Source of the DNA: Bradyrhizobium sp. NFR13
GTDB taxonomy: Bacteria; Pseudomonadota; Alphaproteobacteria; Rhizobiales; Xanthobacteraceae
Assembly: GCF_900114605.1 (NCBI RefSeq)
Contig: NZ_FOTP01000001.1
Span: forward strand, 992,001 to 1,056,000
DNA: 64,000 nucleotides
Direction: 5' to 3'
Positions 36,789 through 45,473 of this stretch are shown here, piece by piece; position 1 is the stretch's first letter; every line of letters starts with the position of its first letter. The position numbers and the translations under genes are program-made. The notes beneath the pieces are model-generated. The model ran no database searches. It was not told where the DNA came from and saw only the letters and a program-made list of their open reading frames with translations.

Positions 36789-37538
36789 ATGCGACTTCAA
36801 GGCCTATCCACCATCGTCACCGGCGGCGCATCGGGTTTCGGCGCCGAGATCGCGCGGTCTTACGCTCGCGAAGGCGCCAAGGTCGTCATCCTCGATCTGA
36901 ACGCCGATGGTGCGAAGAAAGTTGCGGCCGAGATCGGCGACAGCGCAATCGCCTTCGGGGGCAGCGTCACCAGCAAGGCCGATGTCGATGCCTCGGTGAA
37001 GCTCGCGGTCGAGAAATTCGGCAAGCTCGACGTGGTCGTCAATAATGCCGGCTGGACCTTTCGCAACAAACCCCTGCTCGAAGTGACCGAGGAAGAATTC
37101 GACAAGGCATTCGACATCAATGTGAAGTCGATCTTTCTGATGACCAATGCCTGCGTGCCCGTGATGAAGAAGCAGAAGAGCGGCCGCATCATCAATATCG
37201 GGTCTACCGCCGGTGTGCGGCCGCGCCCGGGCCTGACCTGGTACAACGCCACCAAGGGCGCGGTGAACCTGATGTCGAAATCGATGGCCGTGGAACTGGC
37301 GCCCGATGGCATCCGCGTCAATTGCATCGCGCCGGTGATCGGCGAAACCGCGCTGCTGGAATCCTTCATGGGCGTGCCGGATACGCCGGAGAATCGCGCC
37401 AAGTTCGTCGGGACGATCCCGCTCGGCCGCATGTCACGCCCCTCGGATATTGCGAATGCCTGCGTTTATCTGGCGGGCGAGGAATCCGAGTTCCTCACCG
37501 GCGTGATCCTCCCGGTCGATGGCGGGCGGACGATTTGA
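36789..37538 (+). CDS. Short-chain dehydrogenase/reductase
   Basis: 249 residues, classical SDR. The NAD(P) motif is TGGASGFGAEIA (TGxxxGxG), followed by NNAGW, and the catalytic Ser-Tyr-Lys are in INIGSTAG and YNATKGAV. Asp in VVILDLNADG at the end of beta-2 favours NAD(H). The C-terminal LTGVILPVDGGRTI is typical of glucose or 3-oxoacyl type SDRs. GGGAG precedes the ATG. It stands alone; the substrate is unknown. Confidence 0.9.
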   Translation: MRLQGLSTIVTGGASGFGAEIARSYAREGAKVVILDLNADGAKKVAAEIGDSAIAFGGSVTSKADVDASVKLAVEKFGKLDVVVNNAGWTFRNKPLLEVTEEEFDKAFDINVKSIFLMTNACVPVMKKQKSGRIINIGSTAGVRPRPGLTWYNATKGAVNLMSKSMAVELAPDGIRVNCIAPVIGETALLESFMGVPDTPENRAKFVGTIPLGRMSRPSDIANACVYLAGEESEFLTGVILPVDGGRTI

Positions 37539-37711
37539 AACAGGGAAATTCGTAAACCATCGAATCCAGTCAGATTCGATTTACCAATCGCGTTAAGCAG
37601 TTCAGCGGCCATTCATGCGATGGTCGCGTCATGATCGAGGGATGAACCTCGGCAGGGAAGGCGTCAGGGTCAGGCCGGTCAACGGTCTGACCCCTCTCTT
37701 TGGGGATCATC

Positions 37712-37891
37712 ATGGCAGCAAAAAAGAAACCGGCTCCGCGCAAAAGAGCTAGTGCACCGGACGCTGCTCATCCGACTTTTGCTGTCGCTGCCGTTGCAGT
37801 CCGCAGCCTGATGAATATGGCGATTGTATCCGCATCCTGCGCAACCACATTGTTGACGCTGATGGCTGTGCTCAAGTTCCAGACCGCCTGA
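37712..37891 (+). CDS. Small basic protein with one hydrophobic segment
   Basis: 59 residues from ATG 37712, with GGGGAT eight bases upstream. It begins MAAKKKPAPRKRASAP and ends with a hydrophobic helix (MAIVSASCATTLLTLMAVL). No family recognised. The Shine-Dalgarno and plausible lysine-rich-tail-plus-helix layout argue for a real gene, but it is short. It is convergent with the flavoprotein gene. Confidence 0.45.
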   Translation: MAAKKKPAPRKRASAPDAAHPTFAVAAVAVRSLMNMAIVSASCATTLLTLMAVLKFQTA

Positions 37892-37898
37892 GCGGCGA

Positions 37899-39263
37899 TT
37901 ACTTCATCTCGTTGAGCAGCGTCGGGATCAGTTCCGACACTGTCGGATGGATCGGCACCGCCCATTGCAACTGGGTGTAATCGGCGCTGGCATTCATGAT
38001 GTCCAGAATGCCATGGATCGCCTCGTCACCCCCGGTGCCGAGGATGGCGGCTCCCAAAATCTTCTTCGTCTCGGCATCGACCACAACCTGCATCATGCCG
38101 GCGGTTTCGCCCTTCTCGACGGCGCGGCCCACATGGGTCATTGGCCGGTTGCCGATCAACAATTTCTTTCCCGTGGCCTTTGCCTGAGTCAGCGTCATGC
38201 CGACGCGACCAAGTGGCGGATCGATGAACAACGCATAGCCGGGAAGCCGATCGCTGACGCGGCGGTTTGCGCCATCGAGCAGGTTCGCAGCGACAATCTC
38301 GAAGTCGTTATAGGCCGTATGCGTGAAGGCGCCGCGGCCGTTGCAATCCCCCATGGCAAAGATGCCGGGCACATTGGTGGCAAGACCGTCATCGACCTTG
38401 ATGTAGCCGCGGGCATCCACGGCGACGCCGGCCTTGTCGAGACCGAGATCGTCGGTATTCGGACGACGCCCCACCGCGAGCAGAACGTCACTGCCGATGA
38501 TCTCCGGCGCGCCCTCCGTGCAATCGACACCGACTGCCACGCCATCGGGATGAGGCTTGAAGGTGATGCATTCGGCATTGGTTCGGATATGGATGCCTTC
38601 GGCGAGCAGGATGTCGCGGATCGCTTCGGAGATCTCGGCATCCTCACGCGAGACCAGATGCGATCCCTTCTCAACCACCGTCACTTCGGCGCCGAAGCGG
38701 CGATACATCTGCGCGAATTCGAGCCCGATATAGCTGCCGCCGACGACCACCAGATGTTTCGGCACGCGATCCAGCTGCAGGATTCCTGTATTGGTCAGAT
38801 AGTTGACATCGTTGACGCCGGGCATGTCCGGCACGACAGCCCGTCCACCGACATTCAGGAAGATTCGCGGAGCCGTCAGCAACTCATCGCCCACGCGGAT
38901 CGTATCCGCGGATTCGAAGCGTGCGTGACCGTTGATGACCGTGCATTTGTCCATGCCGCGCAACCAGCTTTCGACGCCGTTTCGCGAATCGTGGATTACC
39001 TTGTCCGCCCGCGCCTTGACCTTGGCCATATCGATCCGCAACGGCGTATCGATCATGACGCCATAGTCGGCGCCGCGGCGTGCGAGATGCGCGGCATAAG
39101 CGCTCGCAACGAGCGTCTTTGTCGGTTTGCAGCCGGTATTGACGCAGGTGCCACCAAACAGATGACGCTCGACGATCGCGACCGACATGCCTGCGGATGT
39201 GAGCCGGCCCGCGAGTGAAGGTCCGGCCTGCCCGGCCCCGATGATGATCGCGTCGAAGCGCAT
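37899..39263 (-). CDS. Mercuric-reductase-like FAD-dependent pyridine nucleotide-disulfide oxidoreductase
   Basis: 454 residues from ATG 39263 (GGGAG ahead). It has the FAD motif GAGQAGPSLAG, the redox-active disulfide GGTCVNTGCKPTK, the NAD(P) motif GGSYIGLEFA, the second FAD motif FAMGDCNG and the C-terminal dimer motif HPTVSE with the active-site His/Glu. The N-terminal HMA domain and C-terminal vicinal Cys pair of MerA are absent, so mercury reduction is not supported. It is related to SthA/GOR/Lpd-type enzymes; the true substrate is unknown. Confidence 0.87.
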   Translation of the reverse strand: MRFDAIIIGAGQAGPSLAGRLTSAGMSVAIVERHLFGGTCVNTGCKPTKTLVASAYAAHLARRGADYGVMIDTPLRIDMAKVKARADKVIHDSRNGVESWLRGMDKCTVINGHARFESADTIRVGDELLTAPRIFLNVGGRAVVPDMPGVNDVNYLTNTGILQLDRVPKHLVVVGGSYIGLEFAQMYRRFGAEVTVVEKGSHLVSREDAEISEAIRDILLAEGIHIRTNAECITFKPHPDGVAVGVDCTEGAPEIIGSDVLLAVGRRPNTDDLGLDKAGVAVDARGYIKVDDGLATNVPGIFAMGDCNGRGAFTHTAYNDFEIVAANLLDGANRRVSDRLPGYALFIDPPLGRVGMTLTQAKATGKKLLIGNRPMTHVGRAVEKGETAGMMQVVVDAETKKILGAAILGTGGDEAIHGILDIMNASADYTQLQWAVPIHPTVSELIPTLLNEMK

Positions 39264-39376
39264 AATTTCAGCTCCCAACCGGCAGAGCGAATGCTGCGCC
39301 GTGGCGAGAGACTATCGCTGGAAACGGCAGCAGCCAACGAATGATCAAAGTTCCAGCGCAGGCAATTCCGAGCCGC

Positions 39377-40372
39377 TTAGGACTTGCCCGCAACTGCCGG
39401 GCCGCGCCAGCGCGCCCAGAGCCGCTCGAACAGTGGCAGCAGCCCGCGCGGCGTGACCAGAATCACGGAGATCACGACGATACCGTAGATGAAGTAATGC
39501 AGACCGGGCAGCGTGCTGCCGAGCTTGCCACGCAGGATTTCGCCGAGCGGCACCAGCAGAAGCGCGCCCAGCGCCGGACCATAGGCACGGCCGAGCCCGC
39601 CGACGGTTGCGAACAGCACGATCTCGATGGTGATCACAGGCGAGATCAGCAGATAAGGATCGGCAAAAGTCAGATAGCGCACATAGGCGGTGCCGACGAC
39701 GGAGGCGAGCATCGCCGAGATCACCATGGCGGTGATCTTGTAGCGCAGGATGTTGACGCCAATCGCCTGCGCCGCCTTCTCGTTGTCGCGGATGGTCCGC
39801 AGATAATAGCCAAGCGGCGAATTGAGGATCGCGACATTGACCAGCACGCAAATTGCGGCCAGCCCCAGCATCATCCAGAACGCACCATGACCACCGCCGA
39901 ACTGGAACGCCAGGAAATTACCCGTGTCCTTCGGCAGCAGTAGCCCGGACGCACCGCCGAGGAAATCCCAGCCCTCGACAACGATGCTGCCCATTTCGGC
40001 GAAAGCCAGCGTGATTAGCACGAAAGAGAGATGGCCGAGCTGAAAGCGGAAATCGATCCAGGCGATGACGGCGCCGAGGATTCCCGAGATCACCGCCGAG
40101 ATCACGAGACCCAGCCACATATTGATGCCGAGCTTGAGCAGGAGCGCGGCCGAGAACATCGATCCGATGCCGATAAACAGGCTATGCGCCAGCGAGATCT
40201 GCCCGGCCATGCCGCCGACGATGTTCCACGACGAAGCCAGCGCCACATAGACCAGCGCCAGCGTGAGAATGTGGACGTAATAGCTCGACAGCACGAACGG
40301 CATGATGGCGGCGATGGCCAGCGTACCCCACCAGATCGGCGACGACAGCGTCTTGTAGAATTCCTCTCTCAT
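39377..40372 (-). CDS. livM: Branched-chain amino acid type ABC importer permease, LivM-like
   Basis: 331 residues, about ten membrane helices (PFVLSSYYVHILTLALVYVA; NIVGGMAGQISLAHSLFIGI). The cytoplasmic loop LRTIRDNEKAAQAIGVN is the typical ATPase-coupling segment. The ATG at 40372 overlaps the livH stop as ATGA and has GGAGCT upstream. The frame is open further upstream across livH but without membrane-protein character. It is the last gene of the five-gene livJGFHM-type unit. Substrate may be branched-chain amino acids, amides or aromatic acids. Confidence 0.9.
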   Translation of the reverse strand: MREEFYKTLSSPIWWGTLAIAAIMPFVLSSYYVHILTLALVYVALASSWNIVGGMAGQISLAHSLFIGIGSMFSAALLLKLGINMWLGLVISAVISGILGAVIAWIDFRFQLGHLSFVLITLAFAEMGSIVVEGWDFLGGASGLLLPKDTGNFLAFQFGGGHGAFWMMLGLAAICVLVNVAILNSPLGYYLRTIRDNEKAAQAIGVNILRYKITAMVISAMLASVVGTAYVRYLTFADPYLLISPVITIEIVLFATVGGLGRAYGPALGALLLVPLGEILRGKLGSTLPGLHYFIYGIVVISVILVTPRGLLPLFERLWARWRGPAVAGKS

Positions 40373-41235
40373 CGTGCCGAGCTCCAGGTCAGGCCCTTCG
40401 GGCGAAACAGCATGATCGCCACGAAGATGATGTAAGGCAGCAGCAAGCCGATCGGGCCGTCGAGATAGATCGTGCCGAAGGCTTCGGCGATGCCGATAAT
40501 CAGGCCGCCGAGCATGATGCCGACGAAATTGGTCATGCCGCCGAGCACAACGACCAGCAGCGTGATCACGGTGTAGCGTAGACCCATATTGGGCTGGATC
40601 GGCGTGCCCGGGAGCAGCAGCGCTGCGGCAAGCGCGAGGATGCCGATACCGAGCGCAAAGGTCAGCACCTGCACCCGGCCGACATTGATGCCCATCAGCG
40701 CCGCCGCATGGGCGTTCTGATGTACGGCGCGGATTGATCGACCGAAATCCGTCGCACGTAGCATGATGTAAAGACCGATGGCGAGCGCGAAGGACACTAC
40801 AAAAGCAATGATGTGCGGTAGGCGCAGCACGGTATCGCCGAGAATGATGAGCTTCGACTCGACAAAGGACGGCGTGCGCGCCGGCTCGCCGCCGAATACC
40901 ATCAGGATACCGTTCTGCAGCACCAGACTGAGACCCAGCGTGAGCTGCACCACCATCAGGAACTGATGCCCGACCATCGGCCGTATCAGGAAGATATAGA
41001 CCAGTGCGCCGATGGCGGTCATCAGCGGCACCGTGATGATGATGGACACATAAGGGTCCATGGCGAAGGCGGAATACAACGCAAGGCACATGAACATGCC
41101 GAGCGAGATGAAATCGCCATGCGAAAAATTGACGACGCCCGACACGCCGTAGACGAGCCCCATACCGAGCGCCAGCAAACCATAGGTGGCACCGATCAGA
41201 AGGCCTTGGGCGAGAGCCTGATAAAGTTCGCTCAC
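40369..41235 (-). CDS. livH: Branched-chain amino acid type ABC importer permease, LivH-like
   Basis: 288 residues starting at GTG 41235 with GGAGAG upstream. The N-terminal GLLIGATYGLLALGMGLVYG and VNFSHGDFISLG are LivH hallmarks, and the loop SIRAVHQNAHAAALMGINV contacts the ATPase. It pairs with LivM. It starts 12 bases after livF. Confidence 0.92.
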   Translation of the reverse strand: MSELYQALAQGLLIGATYGLLALGMGLVYGVSGVVNFSHGDFISLGMFMCLALYSAFAMDPYVSIIITVPLMTAIGALVYIFLIRPMVGHQFLMVVQLTLGLSLVLQNGILMVFGGEPARTPSFVESKLIILGDTVLRLPHIIAFVVSFALAIGLYIMLRATDFGRSIRAVHQNAHAAALMGINVGRVQVLTFALGIGILALAAALLLPGTPIQPNMGLRYTVITLLVVVLGGMTNFVGIMLGGLIIGIAEAFGTIYLDGPIGLLLPYIIFVAIMLFRPKGLTWSSAR

Positions 41236-41247
41236 ATCACTCTCCGA

Positions 41248-41952
41248 TCACAGACCAAGATAGGCGCTGCGGGTGCGCGGATCGTTCTTCACGGTCTCCG
41301 CATCGCCCTCTGCCGCCACCTGCCCGCGCTCCAGTACGTAGCAGCGCCTCGCGTGGCGCAACGTCAGATTCAGGTTCTGCTCCACCAGCAGGATCGTCAG
41401 CCCATCAGCATGCAATTTGTCGATGATCTCGAAAATATACTGCACGAACAGTGGCGACAGACCGAGCGAGGGCTCATCGAGCATCAGGAGCTTGGCTTCC
41501 GCCATCAGCCCGCGACCGATCGCCAGCATCTGCTGTTCGCCGCCCGACAGCGAGCCGGCGCTCTGGGTCAGCCGTTCGCCGAGCCGCGGGAACAGGCCGA
41601 TAACTTTTTCCATCTGTTGCGGACGATGCTTGCGCGCATGCGCATTGATGCCGCCGAGCAGAAGGTTTTCGCGGATGCTCATTTCCGGAAACACCAGACG
41701 GCCTTCCGGCACCTGGACGATGCCAAGCTCGACCCGCGCCTGCGGCGTCAATTTGCTGATGTCCTCGCCCAGAAACAGAATGCGGCCGGAGATCGGCTTG
41801 ACCATGCCCGACAATGAATTGATCAGCGTGGTCTTACCGGCATTGTTCGCGCCGAGCAGGCCGACGATCTCGCCGGCAGCGATCTTGGCGTTGATCTCGC
41901 GCAACACCGGCACACCGCCATAGCCCGCGACCAGATTATCGATCTCAAGCAT
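41248..41952 (-). CDS. livF: Branched-chain amino acid type ABC importer ATPase, LivF-like
   Basis: 234 residues from ATG 41952, which has GGAG upstream and overlaps the end of livG by eight bases. A further ATG at 41976 is possible. Walker A is GANNAGKTTLI, with Asn where Gly is usual (GxNxAGKT is normal in LivF). The signature is LSGGEQQMLAIGR and the Walker B LLMLDEPSLGLSP. Energises import together with LivG. Confidence 0.92.
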   Translation of the reverse strand: MLEIDNLVAGYGGVPVLREINAKIAAGEIVGLLGANNAGKTTLINSLSGMVKPISGRILFLGEDISKLTPQARVELGIVQVPEGRLVFPEMSIRENLLLGGINAHARKHRPQQMEKVIGLFPRLGERLTQSAGSLSGGEQQMLAIGRGLMAEAKLLMLDEPSLGLSPLFVQYIFEIIDKLHADGLTILLVEQNLNLTLRHARRCYVLERGQVAAEGDAETVKNDPRTRSAYLGL

Positions 41953-42664
41953 CGAGATGATCTCCGAAATAGGCATCGACGACGCGCTGATCTTTGATGA
42001 TCTCGTCGGGCGTGCCTTGCGCGATCTTCTCGCCGAAATTGATGACCACCATACGCTGCGCCAGCCGCATGATGACCGGCATCACGTGCTCGACCATCAC
42101 GATCGTGACGCCCTGCTTGTTGAGTTCCTCGATGATCGCGATCGGCGCGGCGGTCTCGGCCATGGTCAGGCCAGCCATCACCTCGTCGAGCAGAATGCAG
42201 CGCGGATCGGTGGCGATACATTTCGCCAGCTCCAGCAGTTTCTTGTCCTGCAGCGACAATGTCGCCGGCGTCTTGTGTTCCTTGCCGCCGAGGCCGACGC
42301 GCAGCAGCGCCTGAGCCGCATAGTCGATGGCCTCGCGCATCGGCCGGCGCGTGAGCGCTGCGGTCGTGACGACGTCGAGGGTTGTCATGTCGGCAAAGGA
42401 CTGGACGATCTGGAACGAGCGCATCAATCCGCGGCGCACCAGCCGATCCGGTGAGACCCCGATGATGCTTTCGCCGTCATAGACCACGTTGCCCGAGCTC
42501 GGCGGAATGAAGCCGGAAATCACACCGAACAGCGTGGTCTTGCCGGCGCCGTTCGGGCCGATGATACCAAGAATTTCACCCTTCTCGACTTCGAAACTCA
42601 CCGCGTTGAGCGCGACCAGCCCGCCAAACCGCCTGGTGATGTTGGAGACTTCCAGAAATGCCAC
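41945..42664 (-). CDS. livG: Branched-chain amino acid type ABC importer ATPase, LivG-like
   Basis: 239 residues from GTG 42664. Walker A is GPNGAGKTTLF and Walker B CILLDEVMAGLTMAE. The signature region is degenerate, reading LSLQDKKLLELAKCI where LSxGxQ is expected (LSLQDK), which is common among LivG proteins. The extended helical insertion typical of LivG (MRSFQIVQSFADMTTLDVV) is present. It lies between livF and the binding-protein gene. Confidence 0.9.
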   Translation of the reverse strand: MAFLEVSNITRRFGGLVALNAVSFEVEKGEILGIIGPNGAGKTTLFGVISGFIPPSSGNVVYDGESIIGVSPDRLVRRGLMRSFQIVQSFADMTTLDVVTTAALTRRPMREAIDYAAQALLRVGLGGKEHKTPATLSLQDKKLLELAKCIATDPRCILLDEVMAGLTMAETAAPIAIIEELNKQGVTIVMVEHVMPVIMRLAQRMVVINFGEKIAQGTPDEIIKDQRVVDAYFGDHLDA

Positions 42665-42709
42665 AGCCGTCCACTCTTTATGTTGCGCCGAGCCTCAGTG
42701 CAGGGCCGA

Positions 42710-43954
42710 TCAGGACTTCGGCCGCGGCGGCACCTGGGCGAATTCCTTGGGGAATACGACCTGCTGATCCTGTTCCGGCGTCCACTGGATGAACATCGCC
42801 GAACCATCCTTGAGCAGGCGGTCTTCCGCGAATTGCAGGCCCTTCGGCTTGGCAATGTAGAGGTTCGGATCGCCCGCCGGGATGTTGACGTTCTTCAATG
42901 CGTCCAGCAGCGCCTCGCTCTGCAGCGACTTGGCGTTTTCCAGCACTTGCTGCAGCACGCGCGCCGCCTGGGCATATTGCACGGCGCCCTGGCCGATCTT
43001 GTCGAGTTTAGCGACATCGCGCAATTCCGTGACGATCTTCTGCATCGACTCGATCTTGGCGCCGGCGCTGAAGCCGGTCATGCCGAACAGATTCCTCGTC
43101 AGCACGGCCTTGCCGATCTCGGGGCCGAGATCCTTCCAGAGTGACAGATCCGAATAGCCGCCGGTGCCGCCGCAGAAGATGCTGCCGTGATAGTTCAGAT
43201 TGTAACGCGCCTGATGCAGCAGAATGCCGTCACGCGGCGTCACAAGGCCGACAACGACGTCGGGCTTGAGCGAGCGAATACGGACCATCGCCGCGGTCTG
43301 GTCCTGCGCACGAATATCGAGCGCCGCTTCGCCGATGATCTGGATGCCGCTGGCCTTCAGCTTCTCGACCAGGAACTTGTTGGACTGCTGGCCGGCCTCG
43401 TAATTCGAATAGGCCATGACGGCAGTCTTGATCGGAAACTTGAAATCGTCGCGCAGCGAGATGACGAAATCATGCATGGTCTGCGCATAACCGCGGTCAT
43501 ACGGATATCCCAGCGTGAACATGTAGTTCGACTGCGACCCACCGGCCCAGACCGACAGCGTTGGAATCTTGGCTTCGTCGACGACCGGCGTCAGCGCCAG
43601 CATCTGCGCGCTGAGAATGGTGCCGGTCAGAAGCTGAACCTTTTCTTCGGTGATCAAACGCCGTGCTTCGGCTGCGGTCCGCGCCGGCTGGCTGGTATCG
43701 TCCGCCAGCACCAACTCGATTTTGGCGCCGCCTTTGCTCTTGATGCCGCCTTCAGCGTTGATCTTCTTGATGATGTATTCGAAAGCCGGCTGGCCTTCCT
43801 GCGCGTAGGCCGCAAGACCGCCGCTCATCGAATTGACCATGCCGATGCGAATCGTCGGCTCGGCAGCGCCAGCGCCGCGAATGAACGGCGCGGCGATCGG
43901 CCCCGCCAGAACGGCAGAAGCACCAAGTCCAAACGTGCGGCGGGTCATGGTCAT
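42710..43954 (-). CDS. Periplasmic substrate-binding protein of the Liv-type importer
   Basis: 414 residues from ATG 43954, preceded by GGAGGATATGAC. A twin-arginine-like signal (MTMTRRTFGLGASAVLAG) is followed by a type I periplasmic-binding fold (IRIGMVNSMSGGLAAYAQEG, LVLADDTSQPARTAAEARRL). It resembles LivJ/AmiC-like proteins in Rhizobiales that bind amides or aromatic acids as well as amino acids. First gene of the livJGFHM-type unit. Substrate unknown. Confidence 0.9.
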   Translation of the reverse strand: MTMTRRTFGLGASAVLAGPIAAPFIRGAGAAEPTIRIGMVNSMSGGLAAYAQEGQPAFEYIIKKINAEGGIKSKGGAKIELVLADDTSQPARTAAEARRLITEEKVQLLTGTILSAQMLALTPVVDEAKIPTLSVWAGGSQSNYMFTLGYPYDRGYAQTMHDFVISLRDDFKFPIKTAVMAYSNYEAGQQSNKFLVEKLKASGIQIIGEAALDIRAQDQTAAMVRIRSLKPDVVVGLVTPRDGILLHQARYNLNYHGSIFCGGTGGYSDLSLWKDLGPEIGKAVLTRNLFGMTGFSAGAKIESMQKIVTELRDVAKLDKIGQGAVQYAQAARVLQQVLENAKSLQSEALLDALKNVNIPAGDPNLYIAKPKGLQFAEDRLLKDGSAMFIQWTPEQDQQVVFPKEFAQVPPRPKS

Positions 43955-44163
43955 GTCATATCCTCCGATGCACAACGTCGCTGAAACGGCGTGCTTTCTT
44001 ATTCTGTTACTGGGCGCTGAAGTGTCGAACACTGCGCCGCAGATTGGGAGTCTGCATATCGCAGTCAGGCAGCGTTTTTCGGACTTAGCCGCCTTTGCGC
44101 AGCTGCGTCAAATTGCGGCGCAAGGAAATAACGAATGAGGGCCATGCATCTGCGAGAGGGCTT

Positions 44164-45111
44164 TCACAGCCGGGCAATCGCAAATCCTGCACGCGGAAAA
44201 TGCACTGCCGTTACGCCGACATCGGGATCTTCACGCCGCGCAGCGATGCTGTCATGTCCACCAGAAACAAATGCGCCGATGACGGGATCGAAACCCCAAT
44301 CGGTCGGCCTGACCGATATCATCGCGCCTTCCTTGAGCGACTGACCTTGATCATCTGCAATATCGTCGTGAGCAGAAGCAGATGTCGGCAAAGGCCGACC
44401 GAGCCGCGCTACATTCAGCGCGTGTTCGGGCGACAGCTCCTCAACCATTCCGTGCCCCAGCGAAGCCACCCGGTCCATCCACGCGAGAACGCGCGGATGC
44501 TCGGCAAGACCTTCGCTCTCACCGAGATTGCCGCGCGCGTACCAGAGTGGATGATAGACGGTGAGATCGGCGAGTGACGGCGCCTGGCCAAGCAGGAACG
44601 TGTCGCCATGCGCAAGCCAGTCGCTGAGCCACGCGAGATGGATGCGAAACTGATCGCGTAGCGCGGGAATTTGCTCACGCATCTTCACGCTATCCCAACC
44701 ATCGAACTGGCCTGACGTAAAATTCACGCGATCAGCATGCAGCTCCGGCGGAAAGCGATCGCCGTTCAGGCCGAAGACCAGTCCAAGCGCATTGGCAAAG
44801 AGCGCGCGATCGGCCCAGGCCGCGATGATATCGGCCTGACCGCGCGTGCCCGCCGGATAGAGCGTCGGCTCGGGAAAACGCCGTTCGAGTTCGGCGAGAA
44901 TACGGCGTGTATCGCAATAGATATCCGCGCCGATTTGCAGGACCGGAATGCGGCGATAGCCTCCGGTGAGCGGCACAAGCTGTGGCTTCGGCGCGATCCG
45001 CGGCTGGATCACCGAGCGCCAAGACAGGCCCTTCACTCCAAAGGCGATGCGCACCTTCTCGGCAAACGGCGAACGCGGATAGTGATGCAGAACAAGATCG
45101 GTCGCCGTCAC
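44164..45111 (-). CDS. Glutathione S-transferase family protein
   Basis: 315 residues from GTG 45111 (AAGGGATG ahead). The N-terminal thioredoxin-like domain starts LVLHHYPRSPFAEKVRIAFG with Ser as the candidate glutathione-activating residue, followed by RRIPVLQIG (cis-Pro). The helical C-terminal domain includes GQAPSLADLTVYHPLWYA. A C-terminal tail of about 80 residues (from about residue 235) goes beyond the usual 200-230 residue GST. It is probably co-transcribed with the small gene 19 bases upstream. Confidence 0.85.
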   Translation of the reverse strand: MTATDLVLHHYPRSPFAEKVRIAFGVKGLSWRSVIQPRIAPKPQLVPLTGGYRRIPVLQIGADIYCDTRRILAELERRFPEPTLYPAGTRGQADIIAAWADRALFANALGLVFGLNGDRFPPELHADRVNFTSGQFDGWDSVKMREQIPALRDQFRIHLAWLSDWLAHGDTFLLGQAPSLADLTVYHPLWYARGNLGESEGLAEHPRVLAWMDRVASLGHGMVEELSPEHALNVARLGRPLPTSASAHDDIADDQGQSLKEGAMISVRPTDWGFDPVIGAFVSGGHDSIAARREDPDVGVTAVHFPRAGFAIARL

Positions 45112-45130
45112 TGCATCCCTTATCTATCGA

Positions 45131-45340
45131 CTATCTCGCGTGCGCGTCCGGCGCCACATTTGCAGAGAGCATCGCCTCGAATTCGGCAATCGGATGCGGA
45201 AGCCCATCCGGACCGGTGATCTCAACATCCCAGCTGCCGTCCTCAAGCAGCTCCTTGGCTTTCTTGACAGCTCCGGCAGCGTTATCGCGGCGGAGTGAAA
45301 CAGTCCCTGACGTATCGGTTCCCCTGACGAAAAACGGCAA
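45131..45340 (-). CDS. Small conserved-looking cytosolic protein (TTG start)
   Basis: 69 residues starting at TTG 45338-45340 with a strong GGAGG seven bases upstream: MPFFVRGTDTSGTVSLRRD. It contains AVKKAKELLEDGSWDVEITG and is acidic overall, without membrane segments. It resembles small unannotated rhizobial proteins; no function can be given. The frame is open upstream, but the Shine-Dalgarno decides the start. It precedes the GST gene. Confidence 0.65.
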   Translation of the reverse strand: MPFFVRGTDTSGTVSLRRDNAAGAVKKAKELLEDGSWDVEITGPDGLPHPIAEFEAMLSANVAPDAHAR

Positions 45341-45473
45341 GTCACTTCCTCCCTGTGTGAGGCGCCCCGCGATGCGAGACCGTGCGCGACGTCTTGATCG
45401 CGTCACTCTGCGCATCAGACCATAGGACTCACGGCAATGCTAGCAACTTGCCGTCGCAATCATAACGAACCTG

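Noticed and set aside
37899-39263. Mercuric reductase (merA)
   Set aside because: No N-terminal HMA domain, no C-terminal Cys pair and no mer genes; only the general flavoprotein disulfide reductase fold is present.
40373-41089. N-terminal extension of the LivM frame across livH
   Set aside because: The extra 239 residues are not membrane-like and overlap livH in another frame; ATG 40372 with ATGA coupling explains the start.
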